A DNA stretch of 64,000 nt from Paracoccus aerodenitrificans (GCF_027913215.1 NZ_CP115784.1:1240001-1304000); one strand, 5' to 3'. Shown: positions 1 through 9,500, numbered from the stretch's first letter. Numbers and translations: made by a program. Notes: a model not told the origin generated them from the sequence alone.

Positions 1-1140
1 CTGACCACGTTCCGCACCGCGGATGAGGCGATCAGCCTGGCCAATAATTCCCGCTATGGCCTTGCCGCTCAGATCTGGTCGGAAAGCGCCACGGTGGCCA
101 CGGACCTGGCGGCGCAGGTGAAATCCGGCGTGGTCTGGATCAACGGCGCGAATATGTTCGACGCGGCGGCACCTTTCGGCGGAATGCGGGAATCCGGTTT
201 CGGGCGTGAGGGCGGATATGTCGGGCTGTTGGAGTATCTCGCAGCGCCTGCCGCACCGGCTGCCAAGGAAAAGTCCCCGAAACCCCCGAAGGCGATGCCT
301 GACGGTTCGGGTTCCGGCAAGGGGATCGACCGGACCGAGAAACTCTATATCGGCGGCGCTCAGAAACGGCCCGATGGCGGGGCCAGCTATCGCGCGGCCT
401 CGGGCGATCTGGTGCCGCTTGGCAACCGCAAGGATATCCGCAACGCGGTCGAGGCCGCCGCGAAGGCCGGGAAATGGGCCGCGATGGGCGGGCATGGCCG
501 GGCTCAGGTCATGTATTTCATTGCCGAAAACCTGTCCCTGCGCCGCGAGGAGCTTGCCGGAAAACATGGCAGGCAGGCGGTGGATACAGCCATTGCGCGG
601 CTGTTTTTCTATGCGGGATGGGCGGATAAATATGACGGGCGGAATGTGCAGACAAAGCCCGGATATCTGGTCAATGTGATCCCTCAGCCCTTTGGGGTAG
701 TCGGCCTTGCCTGCCCGAACGATGCGCCGCTGCTTGGCTTCGTCAGCCTTGTTGCGCCGCTGATCGCGATGGGAAATGCCGTGGTCGCTATTCCGGCTCA
801 GGATGACCCGGTTGCGGCATTCGATCTGGCGCAGATCTTCGATACGTCGGATCTGCCGGGCGGTGTGGTGAATATCGTCTCGGGCGCGAAGGACGAGCTT
901 GCGGCGGTGCTTGCCGCGCATGATGAGGTTTCCGCGCTGTGGTTCTGCGGGGCGAAAGGGGCTGATGCGGTCGAAAAAGCCTCGACGGGCAATCTCAAGC
1001 CGGTCTGGTCATTCCCCAACCGGGACTGGTCCCGGGACGATGCGCAGGGCCGGGTTTTCCTGAACAGGTCCGTGCAATGGAAAACCGTCTGGCTGCCCTA
1101 TGGGGCGCTGCCGGCAGGAACCGGCAGCGTCGTTTACTAG
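1..1140 (+). CDS. ALDH16-type double aldehyde dehydrogenase, C-terminal part
   Basis: The reading frame is already open at base 1, so the N-terminal part lies outside the window. The first ~80 visible residues are the end of a normal aldehyde dehydrogenase domain (the SGVVWIN and PFGGMRESGFGREGG region). After an Ala/Pro/Lys-rich linker a second, shorter ALDH-like domain follows (RTEKLYIGG, then a Rossmann-like stretch LPGGVVNIVSGAKDEL). This second domain shows no catalytic Cys in the usual GQ(C)C context, so it is probably non-catalytic. Tandem ALDH domains with a degenerate second copy are the hallmark of ALDH16, known from Rhodobacteraceae such as Loktanella. The stop is TAG at 1138-1140. 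Substrate unknown; in relatives I recall it near deoC, which cannot be checked here. Confidence 0.8.
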   Translation: MTTFRTADEAISLANNSRYGLAAQIWSESATVATDLAAQVKSGVVWINGANMFDAAAPFGGMRESGFGREGGYVGLLEYLAAPAAPAAKEKSPKPPKAMPDGSGSGKGIDRTEKLYIGGAQKRPDGGASYRAASGDLVPLGNRKDIRNAVEAAAKAGKWAAMGGHGRAQVMYFIAENLSLRREELAGKHGRQAVDTAIARLFFYAGWADKYDGRNVQTKPGYLVNVIPQPFGVVGLACPNDAPLLGFVSLVAPLIAMGNAVVAIPAQDDPVAAFDLAQIFDTSDLPGGVVNIVSGAKDELAAVLAAHDEVSALWFCGAKGADAVEKASTGNLKPVWSFPNRDWSRDDAQGRVFLNRSVQWKTVWLPYGALPAGTGSVVY

Positions 1141-1165
1141 GCGGAAATACCGCGCCGGGCAGGGG

Positions 1166-2008
1166 TCACGCGGATTGCTTCTGCCCGATCAACCTGCCGT
1201 TTTCATCGACTTCCTCGGCGATAACCGTGAAGTTCAGCAATTGATGCTGCCCGAAGCTTGAAAACAGCGGCACATCCGTCGCATCCCGCCCATAGCCGAC
1301 CGGCAGCCGTCCGATACGCCGCTGATTATTGCGGGGATCGAAATTCCACCAGCGGCCGGACAGGTACACCTGCACCGAGGCGGCGAAATCCATCGGATCA
1401 GGCGGCACCGGAACGCCGAAATCGCCGAGATAGCCATTCACATAACGTGCCGGGATATTCAGCGCCCGGCAGAATGCAATCGCCAGATGCGCGAAGTCGC
1501 GGCAGACTCCCTTGCCCTCGCGGAAGGCGTCGCGGGCGGTGCGGGTCGGATCGGCATCCTGATAATTAAAGGTGATATGGTTATGCACCCAATCCATCAC
1601 CGCCTGAACACGCGGCCAACCCGGAGAAACCGTGCCGAACAAATCCCATGCAGGCTGCATCAGCAGATCAGAATCGCAATATCGCGATGGCATGAGGAAT
1701 TGCAGCACGTCATCGGGCAGCGCCTCGACCGGCAATTCTTGCGCGTCGGGCATTTCCGGTTCGGGCAGGCCGGAATCGGCGATGATGGCGGTCTGCCTCA
1801 TCAGGAAGCGCCCCGCAGGGGTGCCGAGCCGCCGCGAGAAATTGCCGAAATCATCGACAAATGTCGAGAACGGCACTTCTGGCGTGGTCGAAAACTCCTC
1901 GGTGCCGCGCAGATCAAGCTGCCGCTCGGGACGCACTGACATTTGCAGCAGAAGCGACAGCGGGCCGTCGCTTTCTATTTCAATGTCATAGCCATAGCGG
2001 ATGAACAT
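1166..2008 (-). CDS. Transglutaminase-like cysteine peptidase family protein
   Basis: 280 residues. The C-terminal half carries the transglutaminase-like core: KGVCRDFAHLAIAFCRALNIPARYVNGYLGDFG, with the nucleophile-position Cys near residue 169, and later RWWNFDPRNN with the Asp. The N-terminal half matches the beta-rich domain that precedes this core in bacterial members. The position where classical transglutaminases have His (DFHAW) reads DFAAS here, so the triad looks incomplete. I chose ATG at 2008, which shares its A with the TGA of the upstream OsmC gene (TGATG); a GTG one codon earlier is possible. The pair is therefore translationally coupled. Substrate unknown; peptidase or amidase-like activity is only an inference from the family. 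Confidence 0.85.
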   Translation of the reverse strand: MFIRYGYDIEIESDGPLSLLLQMSVRPERQLDLRGTEEFSTTPEVPFSTFVDDFGNFSRRLGTPAGRFLMRQTAIIADSGLPEPEMPDAQELPVEALPDDVLQFLMPSRYCDSDLLMQPAWDLFGTVSPGWPRVQAVMDWVHNHITFNYQDADPTRTARDAFREGKGVCRDFAHLAIAFCRALNIPARYVNGYLGDFGVPVPPDPMDFAASVQVYLSGRWWNFDPRNNQRRIGRLPVGYGRDATDVPLFSSFGQHQLLNFTVIAEEVDENGRLIGQKQSA

Positions 2009-2430
2009 CACGCGATTTTCAGATCGAGCGTGACATCCGCATTCAGCAGTTTCGACACCGGGCAGCCGGATTTAGCACCTTCGGCAGCCTTCCGGATCGC
2101 GTCGCGGTCGCCATTGCCCGTGACGGTCGCGGTCAGCGCCGCTGTCTTGATCGCGAAACCGTCGCCGTCCTTGTCCATCGAGATGGCAGAGCTGGCCTCG
2201 ATCGTGACATCGGTCACGCCTGCCTCTTGAAGCTCTTTCGACAGCGCCATCGCGAAGCATGAGGCATGTGCCGCGCCGATAAGCTCTTCGGGGTTGGTGC
2301 CCGGCTTGTCCTCGAAACGCGTGGCGAAACCATAGGGCTGAGACGACAATGCGCTGGACTGGGTGGAAACCTCACCCTTGCCGTCCTTGATCGCGCCCTG
2401 CCATTTTGCGGAACCGGTCTTGGTAATCAT
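2008..2430 (-). CDS. osmC: OsmC family hydroperoxide reductase
   Basis: 140 residues, the usual OsmC/Ohr length. The two redox cysteines are visible: Cys58 in HASCFAMAL and Cys123 in SGCPVSKLL, the family's peroxidatic and resolving pair used to reduce organic hydroperoxides. The N-terminus (MITKTGSAKWQG...GKGEVSTQS) is that of the OsmC rather than the Ohr branch. The start is ATG at 2430 with AGGAGG at 2436-2441 five bases upstream; a longer in-frame extension exists but lacks this signal. It is the first gene of a two-gene unit with the transglutaminase-like gene and is divergent from the EamA transporter gene. Confidence 0.9.
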   Translation of the reverse strand: MITKTGSAKWQGAIKDGKGEVSTQSSALSSQPYGFATRFEDKPGTNPEELIGAAHASCFAMALSKELQEAGVTDVTIEASSAISMDKDGDGFAIKTAALTATVTGNGDRDAIRKAAEGAKSGCPVSKLLNADVTLDLKIA

Positions 2431-2514
2431 GAAATCCTCCTTTATCCCGGATATAACGCGTGGGCCGGACGGCGGTTCACCCGATTCACCTATGTTATAC
2501 GGTCGGAGGCCCGA

Positions 2515-3408
2515 TTGCCGGTTTATGAGCTTGCCGCGCTCGGCGCCGCTGTTTGCTGGGCCGTGACCGGCCTGATCGGAGCGCCCGCCTCGGTCCATCT
2601 GGGGCCGTTTGCCTTCGGCTTATACCGTCAGACGCTTGTCGCGCTTATTCTGGCGGTGATCGTCTGGATGAGCGGGCTGTGGCAGGATGTGACCACGGCG
2701 CAGGTCATGACACTGGCCCTGTCGGGGATTGTCGGCATCTTCGCCGGGGATACGATGCTGTATTTCACGCTGAACCGGCTTGGGCCGCGTCGGGCAGGGG
2801 CGTTATTCGCGCTGAATGCGCCGATGGCGGCCATACTGGGCTGGATCCTGCTGGATGAGGATCTGAGCCTTGCCGGATGGGCCGGCGTGTTCCTTTGCGC
2901 CGCCGGTGTCAGCATCGCGGTTCTGGGCCGTCCCGGACGCAGCGGCTCGCATCGTTTCGAGGCGGTTCACGGCAATGTCGTGGTCGGCATCCTGTTCGGC
3001 CTCGGCTCGGCGCTTGGTCAGGCGCTTGGGTCGCTGATTGCGCGGCCGGTCATGCAGGAGGGGTTCGACCCCGTCGTCGGAACGCTGATCCGGGTGTTTT
3101 TCGCCGTGCTCTGTCTGGGCTGCGTGATGGCGCTGCCAGTGGCGCAGGTGAAGCCGCATGGCAGAATGACGCCACGGATTTTCCTGATGGTCGCCGGTTC
3201 CGGCATCGTCGCGATGGTGATCGGCATGTCGCTGATGCTGTTCTCGTTGCAGGGCGGAAAAGTCGGGATCGTATCGACGCTTTCGGCGCTGTCTCCGGTA
3301 TTTATCCTGCCGGTTCTGTGGATTGTTATCGGCGCAAGACCAAGCGCGGCAAGCTGGCTTGGCGCGGCAATCGCCGTGGCGGGAATGGCGCTGATTTTCC
3401 TGCGCTGA
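2515..3408 (+). CDS. EamA/DMT family inner-membrane transporter
   Basis: 297 residues with about ten hydrophobic segments in two repeats of five, the layout of drug/metabolite transporters of the EamA type (first repeat around ELAALGAAVCW to AVLG; second from GNVVVGILFGLGSALGQALGS to the C-terminal GAAIAVAGMALIFLR). Substrate cannot be predicted. I place the start at TTG 2515 because GGAGG at 2505-2509 sits five bases before it and the residues after it open the first membrane segment; the frame is open further upstream but without a signal. It is divergent from osmC with only 84 bases between the two starts. Confidence 0.85.
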   Translation: MPVYELAALGAAVCWAVTGLIGAPASVHLGPFAFGLYRQTLVALILAVIVWMSGLWQDVTTAQVMTLALSGIVGIFAGDTMLYFTLNRLGPRRAGALFALNAPMAAILGWILLDEDLSLAGWAGVFLCAAGVSIAVLGRPGRSGSHRFEAVHGNVVVGILFGLGSALGQALGSLIARPVMQEGFDPVVGTLIRVFFAVLCLGCVMALPVAQVKPHGRMTPRIFLMVAGSGIVAMVIGMSLMLFSLQGGKVGIVSTLSALSPVFILPVLWIVIGARPSAASWLGAAIAVAGMALIFLR

Positions 3409-3428
3409 GTATCCCCGTCAGGCGTGGC

Positions 3429-4577
3429 TCAGCCGCAAATCCGCTCCCATTCGGCCATCGCATAGCGGTCGGTCATTCCGGCAAGGTAATCCAGAACGAT
3501 TCTGGCACATTCGGTTTCCGATCCGGCAAGCGCCTCTGCCTGCCAATGCTCGGGCAGGGCCTGAGGGCGGGACATGAAAAGCGGGAACAGATCGTTCAGC
3601 ATGGCGGTCACCAGCTTGCGCTCATCGACCACGGAAGGGGCGCGATACATGCGCGTGAACAGGAAAGACTTGATTGCCTTGAGGTTCTGATAAAGCGGCT
3701 TCGAGAAGCGGATGATCGGCCCGTCCATCTCGCGGATTTCGGTGACGGATACCGGCTGAAGCGAGACCAGCCGGTTCTGCGCCACGGCAATCACATCCTC
3801 GACCATGACGCCGAACACCCGGCGCAGCGCCTCATGGCGGCGGCGGGCGGGATCGAGGCCGGGATGCAGCCGGTCCACCTCGGCAAAGGCGGGGCCGACA
3901 ACCGGCAGTTCCAGCAGGTCGGTTTCGGTGAACAGCCCCGCCCGCAGCCCGTCATGGATATCGTGGTGATTATAGGCGATGTCGTCGGCGACGGCAGCGA
4001 CCTGCGCTTCGGCGCTTGCATTGGTGGAAAGCTCCAGATCCCACTGGCCGTTTACCTCGGCAAGCGCATAGGGATAGGGCGCTGCGACCGGCCCGTTATG
4101 CTTGGCGATGCCCTCCAGCGTTTCCCATGTAAGGTTCAGCCCGTCGAAACCTGCATAGTGACGCTCCAGCCGTGTGACGATGCGCAGGGCCTGAGCGTTA
4201 TGGTCGAACCCGCCATATGGCTCCATCAGGGCGGCAAGCGCATCCTCTCCGGTATGGCCAAAGGGGGGATGGCCCAAATCATGGGCAAGGGCCACAGCCT
4301 CGGCCAGATCGGTATTCAGGCCAAGCGCGCCCGCAATGGTCCGGGCGACCTGCGCGACCTCGATCGTGTGGGTCAGGCGGGTGCGGAAATAATCGCCGCG
4401 ATAGGCATCGCCTTCCTGCTCGACGAAAACCTGCGTCTTGTGCTTCAGCCGCCGGAAGGCCGAGGAATGGATGATCCGGTCCCGGTCGCGCTGCCAGGGG
4501 CTGCGGAAGCTGGACAGGTCTTCCGCGTGACGCCGTCCGCGGCTGTCATCCGGTTGGCAGGCATAAGGCGCGGTCAT
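3429..4577 (-). CDS. dgt: Deoxyguanosinetriphosphate triphosphohydrolase-like protein
   Basis: 382 residues, typical of the HD-domain dNTP triphosphohydrolases that cut dNTPs to deoxynucleosides and tripolyphosphate. The N-terminal signature is clear: SPWQRDRDRIIHSSAFRRLKHKTQVF, then YFRTRLTHTIEVAQVARTIA, and the metal-binding HDLGHPPFGHTGEDAL around residues 95-110. A later conserved DDIAYNHHDIHDGLRAG adds the second half of the HD site. It ends shortly after the EamA gene (convergent, 20 bases apart) and is divergent from erpA, with which it shares an 83-base promoter region. This adjacency I recall as common in Rhodobacteraceae. Actual nucleotide specificity is unknown; alphaproteobacterial members are annotated as dGTPase-like. 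Confidence 0.93.
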   Translation of the reverse strand: MTAPYACQPDDSRGRRHAEDLSSFRSPWQRDRDRIIHSSAFRRLKHKTQVFVEQEGDAYRGDYFRTRLTHTIEVAQVARTIAGALGLNTDLAEAVALAHDLGHPPFGHTGEDALAALMEPYGGFDHNAQALRIVTRLERHYAGFDGLNLTWETLEGIAKHNGPVAAPYPYALAEVNGQWDLELSTNASAEAQVAAVADDIAYNHHDIHDGLRAGLFTETDLLELPVVGPAFAEVDRLHPGLDPARRRHEALRRVFGVMVEDVIAVAQNRLVSLQPVSVTEIREMDGPIIRFSKPLYQNLKAIKSFLFTRMYRAPSVVDERKLVTAMLNDLFPLFMSRPQALPEHWQAEALAGSETECARIVLDYLAGMTDRYAMAEWERICG

Positions 4578-4600
4578 GGCAGATCCTTGCGGGGGCTTCC

Positions 4601-4641
4601 TTGCAGCATTCCGGGGCGAACCCTATATTCCTGACAGGAAT
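4601..4641 (+). promoter_or_regulatory. erpA promoter with overlapping 15-bp palindrome
   Basis: A -35-like TTGCAG (4601-4606) and a -10-like TATATT (4624-4629) are separated by exactly 17 bases. Overlapping the -10 and the expected start point is a perfect palindrome ATTCCTG-A-CAGGAAT (4627-4641), 19 bases upstream of the erpA ATG. The layout fits repressor binding. Which regulator binds is not known; an iron-sulfur or iron sensor would be logical for erpA. Confidence 0.6.
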
Positions 4642-4660
4642 TGCGAAACGGGAACGCCCC

Positions 4661-4987
4661 ATGAACCTGCCCCCTCAAGTGACCGAGCGCGCCTTTGCAC
4701 GGCTGGCCGAGATCAATGACGGAAATACCGCCCCTCAGGCGCTGCGCGTGGCGGTGGAAGGAGGCGGTTGTTCCGGGTTCCAGTACGATATCCGGCTGGA
4801 CGCGCCTGCCGATGACGATCTGGTGCTGGAAGGCAACGGGCAGCGTGTACTGGTCGATCCGGTCTCGCTGCCGTTTCTGGCAGGGGCCGTGATCGATTTC
4901 GCCGATGAGCTGATCGGTGCGCGTTTCGTGATCGAGAACCCGAATGCCGCCTCGTCCTGCGGGTGCGGCACGTCTTTCTCAATCTGA
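4661..4987 (+). CDS. erpA: Iron-sulfur cluster insertion protein, HesB/IscA family
   Basis: 108 residues, standard A-type carrier length. The three cluster-binding cysteines are all present: Cys37 in GGGCSGFQY and the C-terminal Cys100-x-Cys102 in SSCGCGTSFSI. A-type carriers receive Fe-S clusters and deliver them to apoproteins in the cytoplasm. The start is ATG 4661; an in-frame extension upstream to about 4601 would run through the promoter and is rejected. It is a single gene with its own promoter and is convergent with the next gene, with only four bases between the stops. ErpA versus IscA cannot be settled by sequence alone; absence of isc/suf neighbours favours the ErpA name. Confidence 0.93.
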   Translation: MNLPPQVTERAFARLAEINDGNTAPQALRVAVEGGGCSGFQYDIRLDAPADDDLVLEGNGQRVLVDPVSLPFLAGAVIDFADELIGARFVIENPNAASSCGCGTSFSI

Positions 4988-4991
4988 GAAA

Positions 4992-5618
4992 TCAATCGCA
5001 AAGCACTGAGCGCAGGCGAAACTCCCGGTCAGGGAAATACATCGGCTCGGGAACGGGATCATAACCCGGCGGCGCTCCTGTATATTGCTCCTGCGGTAAA
5101 TCCCCCTCACGTGCCTCTTTCTGCTGAGCGCGGTCGAACAGATCCTTGCGCCAGGAGGGGACGCGGCAGAGAATGCGGGGCTTGATCGTGGTGATCTCGA
5201 TATCGCCCCGATCTTCGATCAATGTCAGCGAATGACCGTTCAACTGCGCTTCACCGGCCATGAAGTTCAGTGCTTCGGGCAGTTCGGTCCATATGGTGTC
5301 ATCCCCGAAAAACTCCGATTCGCCTTGCCATTCGCTGCCCGAGGCGATGCGGATCTGCCAGTCTCCGGGCGGGACCAGCAGACGGAAGAACGCGCCGCTG
5401 CGCACATAACCGGCCATTTCCGGGCTGTCGGCGCCCGGACGCGACAGGAAAACGGCGTGATCCATCTGCCCTTCGCTGCGAATTTGCAGAGGCAAAGTCG
5501 CAGGCAGGCCGCTGCGGTTCCACATGATGCCGATATCGGGCCTTGCCCCGTCCTGCGCGACCGACAGCATGGCCGACAGAGCCAGAAGCAGGGACGAAAT
5601 CATGATCGCGCGGCGCAA
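4992..5618 (-). CDS. Predicted secreted protein of unknown function
   Basis: 208 residues. I chose the TTG at 5618 because AGGAGA (5625-5630) lies six bases upstream and because it gives a classical signal peptide: two Arg, then the hydrophobic ISSLLLALSAMLSVAQ, with cleavage probably after that. An ATG at 5603 is the alternative. The mature part is acidic to neutral and contains a mid-region FFRLLVPPGDWQIRIASGSEWQGESEFFG that reads as beta-rich, then a Cys-containing KPRILCRVPSWRKDLFD and a final VLCD, giving two cysteines that could form a disulfide. I recognise no family. It is divergent from xthA with 77 bases between starts, and convergent with erpA. Confidence 0.72.
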   Translation of the reverse strand: MRRAIMISSLLLALSAMLSVAQDGARPDIGIMWNRSGLPATLPLQIRSEGQMDHAVFLSRPGADSPEMAGYVRSGAFFRLLVPPGDWQIRIASGSEWQGESEFFGDDTIWTELPEALNFMAGEAQLNGHSLTLIEDRGDIEITTIKPRILCRVPSWRKDLFDRAQQKEAREGDLPQEQYTGAPPGYDPVPEPMYFPDREFRLRSVLCD

Positions 5619-5695
5619 ATGGCATCTCCTTTCCTCTCTACCTAGGAACCCGTCTGCCGCTTGCCAATCCTCCCGCCCCGGCACATGATGCCGCC

Positions 5696-6481
5696 ATGAA
5701 AATCGCAAGCTTCAATATCAATGGTATCAAGGCGCGGATGAACGCGCTGAGCGACTGGCTGTCGGCGGCGCAGCCCGATCTGGTGGTGCTTCAGGAAATC
5801 AAGACCGTGGATGAGGGTTTTCCCGCCACCCATTTCGAGGATATGGGATATAACGTCCTGACTCACGGGCAGAAAAGCTTCAACGGTGTTGCGGTCCTGT
5901 CGAAGCTTCCTCTGGAAGATCAGATGCGCAGCCTGCCCGGTGACGATGCCGACGAACAGGCCCGCTATATTGAGGCGACCGTGGTCGGTGACCGCGCGGT
6001 GCGCATTGCGGGGCTGTATCTGCCCAATGGAAACCCCGCTCCGGGTCCGAAATACGATTATAAGCTGGCCTGGATGGAAAGGCTGCGTTTGCGTGCTGCA
6101 GAATTGCTGGCGACGGAAATGCCGGTGGTGATGCTGGGGGATTTCAACATCATCCCGCAGCCCCGCGATGCGGCAGAGCCGGGCGAATGGGTGAAGGATG
6201 CGCTTTTCCTGCCCGAAAGCCGCGCCGCATTTCGCCGCATCGCAGCGCAAGGCTGGACCGATGCGCTGCGCAATGCCGATCCGTTCGGGCAGCGCGGTCC
6301 CTTCACCTTCTGGGATTTTCAGGCCGGAGCATGGCGGCGCGATAACGGAATCCGCATCGATCACCTGATGTTGTCCCCTCAGGCCGCTGATATCGTTAAA
6401 TCATCCGGCGTCGATAAAGAGGTCCGGGCGGGCGAAAAACCCTCGGATCACGTACCTGTCTGGGTTGATCTGGCGGCATAG
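5696..6481 (+). CDS. xthA: Exodeoxyribonuclease III
   Basis: 261 residues, the length of the ExoIII/AP endonuclease family. Signature pieces run in order: MKIASFNINGIKAR (metal-binding Asn), QPDLVVLQEIKTVD (metal-binding Glu near residue 34), LYLPNG (Tyr), VMLGDFNIIP (Asp/Asn pair), FTFWDFQAGAWRRDNGIRIDHLMLS (catalytic Asp) and the final SDHVPVWVDL (catalytic His). All active-site residues appear intact. The enzyme cuts at abasic sites and trims 3' ends in base excision repair. The ATG at 5696 has only a weak ribosome site. Single gene; a short 95-base gap separates it from pyc. Confidence 0.96.
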   Translation: MKIASFNINGIKARMNALSDWLSAAQPDLVVLQEIKTVDEGFPATHFEDMGYNVLTHGQKSFNGVAVLSKLPLEDQMRSLPGDDADEQARYIEATVVGDRAVRIAGLYLPNGNPAPGPKYDYKLAWMERLRLRAAELLATEMPVVMLGDFNIIPQPRDAAEPGEWVKDALFLPESRAAFRRIAAQGWTDALRNADPFGQRGPFTFWDFQAGAWRRDNGIRIDHLMLSPQAADIVKSSGVDKEVRAGEKPSDHVPVWVDLAA

Positions 6482-6576
6482 GGTCCGGCTATAGCCCGCG
6501 GATCTTCGTCATACAGCGTTTACAAGCCTCTTTCATCGGGTATTGTTTTCGCAGTCGCAGAAACCGGGGGAAGATC

Positions 6577-9500
6577 ATGGCCGACATCAATAAGATCCTT
6601 GTGGCGAATCGTGGCGAGATTGCCATTCGGGTCATGCGTGCCGCCAATGAGTTGGGAAAGAAGACCGTCGCCGTCTATGCCGAGGAAGACAAGCTGGGTC
6701 TCCACCGTTTCAAGGCGGATGAGGCCTATCGCATCGGTGAGGGGCTCGGGCCGGTCGCGGCCTATCTGTCGATCCCCGAAATCATCCGGGTTGCGAAAGA
6801 AAGCGGCGCGGATGCCATACATCCGGGCTATGGCCTTCTGTCCGAAAACCCCGATCTGGTGGATGCCTGCACCGAAGCCGGAATCATCTTCATCGGTCCC
6901 AAGGCGGAAACCATGCGGGCGCTTGGTGACAAGGCCAGTGCGCGGCGCGTGGCGATCAAGGCGGGCGTGCCTGTCATCCCCGCGACCGAGGTTCTGGGCG
7001 AGGATTTCGACGCGATCAAGAAAGAAGCCGCCGAAATCGGCTATCCGCTGATGCTCAAGGCGTCATGGGGCGGCGGCGGGCGCGGGATGCGTCCGATCAA
7101 CGGCCCCGATGAGCTTGTGGAAAAGGTCCGCGAGGGCCGCCGTGAGGCCGAGGCGGCTTTCGGCAATGGCGAGGGCTATCTGGAAAAGATGATCACCCGC
7201 GCCCGCCATGTCGAGGTGCAGTTGCTGGGTGACAGGCATGGCGGGCTGTATCATCTGTATGAGCGTGACTGCACCGTGCAGCGCCGCAATCAGAAAGTGG
7301 TCGAACGCGCCCCCGCGCCCTATCTGACGCAAGCGCAGCGCGAAGAGGTCTGCGCTCTTGCCCTGAAGATCGGGCAGGCGGTCGGCTATGAGGCCGCCGG
7401 GACGGTCGAGTTCCTGATGGATATGGAAACCGACGCGTTCTATTTCATCGAGGTCAATCCCCGCGTTCAGGTCGAGCATACCGTCACCGAAGAGGTGACC
7501 GGGATCGACATCGTGCAGGCCCAGATCAAGGTGGCCGAGGGCGCGACTCTGGCCGAGGCGACGGGCGTGCCGTCTCAGGATCAGGTGACGCTCTCGGGTC
7601 ACGCGCTGCAATGCCGGGTGACGACCGAGGACCCGCAGAATAATTTCATCCCCGATTATGGCCGCATCACCGCCTATCGCTCGGCCACCGGGATGGGGAT
7701 CCGTCTTGATGGCGGAACGGCCTATTCGGGCGGGGTGATTACGCGGTTCTACGATTCGCTGCTGGTGAAGGTCACGGCATGGGCGCAGACCCCGGATCAG
7801 GCGATCCGCCGGATGGACCGGGCCTTGCGCGAATTCCGGGTGCGCGGGGTCAGCACGAATATCGATTTCGTCATCAACCTGCTGAAACACCCGACTTTCC
7901 TGTCGGATGAATATACAACCAAATTCATCGACACTACGCCCGAACTGTTCGAGTTCCGCCAGCGTCAGGACCGCGCGACGAAGATCCTGACCTATCTGGC
8001 CGATATCTCGGTCAACGGGCATCCGGAAACGGCCGGACGTGCAGCACCTCCGGCCGAGATCCGCCCGGCGGTCGCGCCCGCGCCGCGCGTTGATCCTCCG
8101 CCCGCAGGGACGCGGCAATTGCTGGAGGAAAAAGGCGCTCAGGCCGTGACGGACTGGGTGGCCGGTCAGCAACGCTTGCTGATGACCGATACGGCAATGC
8201 GCGACGGGCATCAGTCGCTGCTGGCGACGCGGATGAGGTCCATCGACATGATCCGGGTCGCACCTGCCTATGCAGCCAATCTGCCGCAACTTTTCAGCGT
8301 GGAATGCTGGGGCGGGGCGACCTTCGACGTGGCCTATCGCTTCCTGCAGGAATGTCCGTGGCAGCGCCTGCGCGATATCCGGGCGCGGATGCCGAACCTG
8401 CTGACGCAGATGCTGCTGCGTGCCTCGAACGGGGTCGGCTATACGAATTACCCCGATAATGTGGTCCAGAGCTTCGTGAAACAGGCAGCCGACTCTGGCG
8501 TCGATGTGTTCCGCGTTTTCGACAGCCTCAACTGGGTCGAGAATATGCGCGTGGCGATGGATTCCGTCATCGAAAGCGGCAAGATCTGCGAGGCGGCAAT
8601 CTGTTATACCGGGGACATCCTGAATGCGGACCGGGCGAAATACGATCTGCAATATTATGTCTCGATGGGGAAAGAACTGCGCGATGCGGGGGCGCATATT
8701 CTCGGGCTGAAGGATATGGCCGGGCTGCTGAAACCCGCCGCGGCCCGCAAGCTGGTCACCGCGCTGAAGGAAGAGGTCGGGTTGCCGATCCATTTCCACA
8801 CCCATGATACATCCGGCATGGGCGGTGCCTCCTATCTGGCAGCGGCGGCGGCGGGTGTCGATATCGTGGATGGTGCGATGGATGCGCTTTCGGGCAATAC
8901 CAGCCAGCCGACTCTGGGTTCCGTGGTCGAGGCTCTGGCCGGGACGGATCGCGATACCGGACTGAATATCAGCGCCGTGCGTGAGATCTCGAATTACTGG
9001 GAGCGTGTGCGCGAGGATTACCGCGCCTTCGAATCCGGGCTTCAGGCTCCGGCCTCCGAGGTGTATCTGCACGAAATGCCCGGCGGCCAGTTCACCAATC
9101 TGAAAGCGCAGGCGCGGTCTCTGGGGCTTGAGGATCGCTGGCATGAGGTCGCGCAGGCCTATGCCGATGTGAACCGGATGTTCGGGGATATCGTCAAGGT
9201 CACGCCGTCTTCGAAAGTGGTGGGCGACATGGCGCTGATGATGGTGTCTCAGGGGCTGAGCCGGGCGCAGGTGGAAGATCCCAATGTCGATGTGGCCTTC
9301 CCCGATTCCGTGATCGACATGATGCGCGGCAATCTTGGTCAGCCTCCGGGCGGTTGGCCCGAAGCATTGCAGAACAAGGTTCTGAAGGGTGAAAAACCCA
9401 TGACCTCACGCCCCGGAGCCAGCATGGAGCCGGTCGATCTGGACGCCGCCCGGGCCGATCTGTCCGAAAAGCTGGACGGTGCAGCGGTCGATGATGAGGA

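Noticed and set aside
1141..1160. GGAAATACCGCGCCGG after the ALDH gene as another copy of the dispersed repeat
   Set aside because: Only a short TATTT-like core is shared on the minus strand; the CCAGGATGAA block is absent.
2266..2514. N-terminal extension of the EamA transporter
   Set aside because: The extension overlaps osmC antisense, lacks a ribosome site, and the TTG at 2515 has a well-placed GGAGG.
7063..9144. 693-codon open frame on the minus strand inside pyc
   Set aside because: It runs antisense to an intact, unmistakable pyruvate carboxylase; long antisense frames are common in high-GC genes and its translation (His/Arg/Asp-rich, no motif) looks like a shadow.
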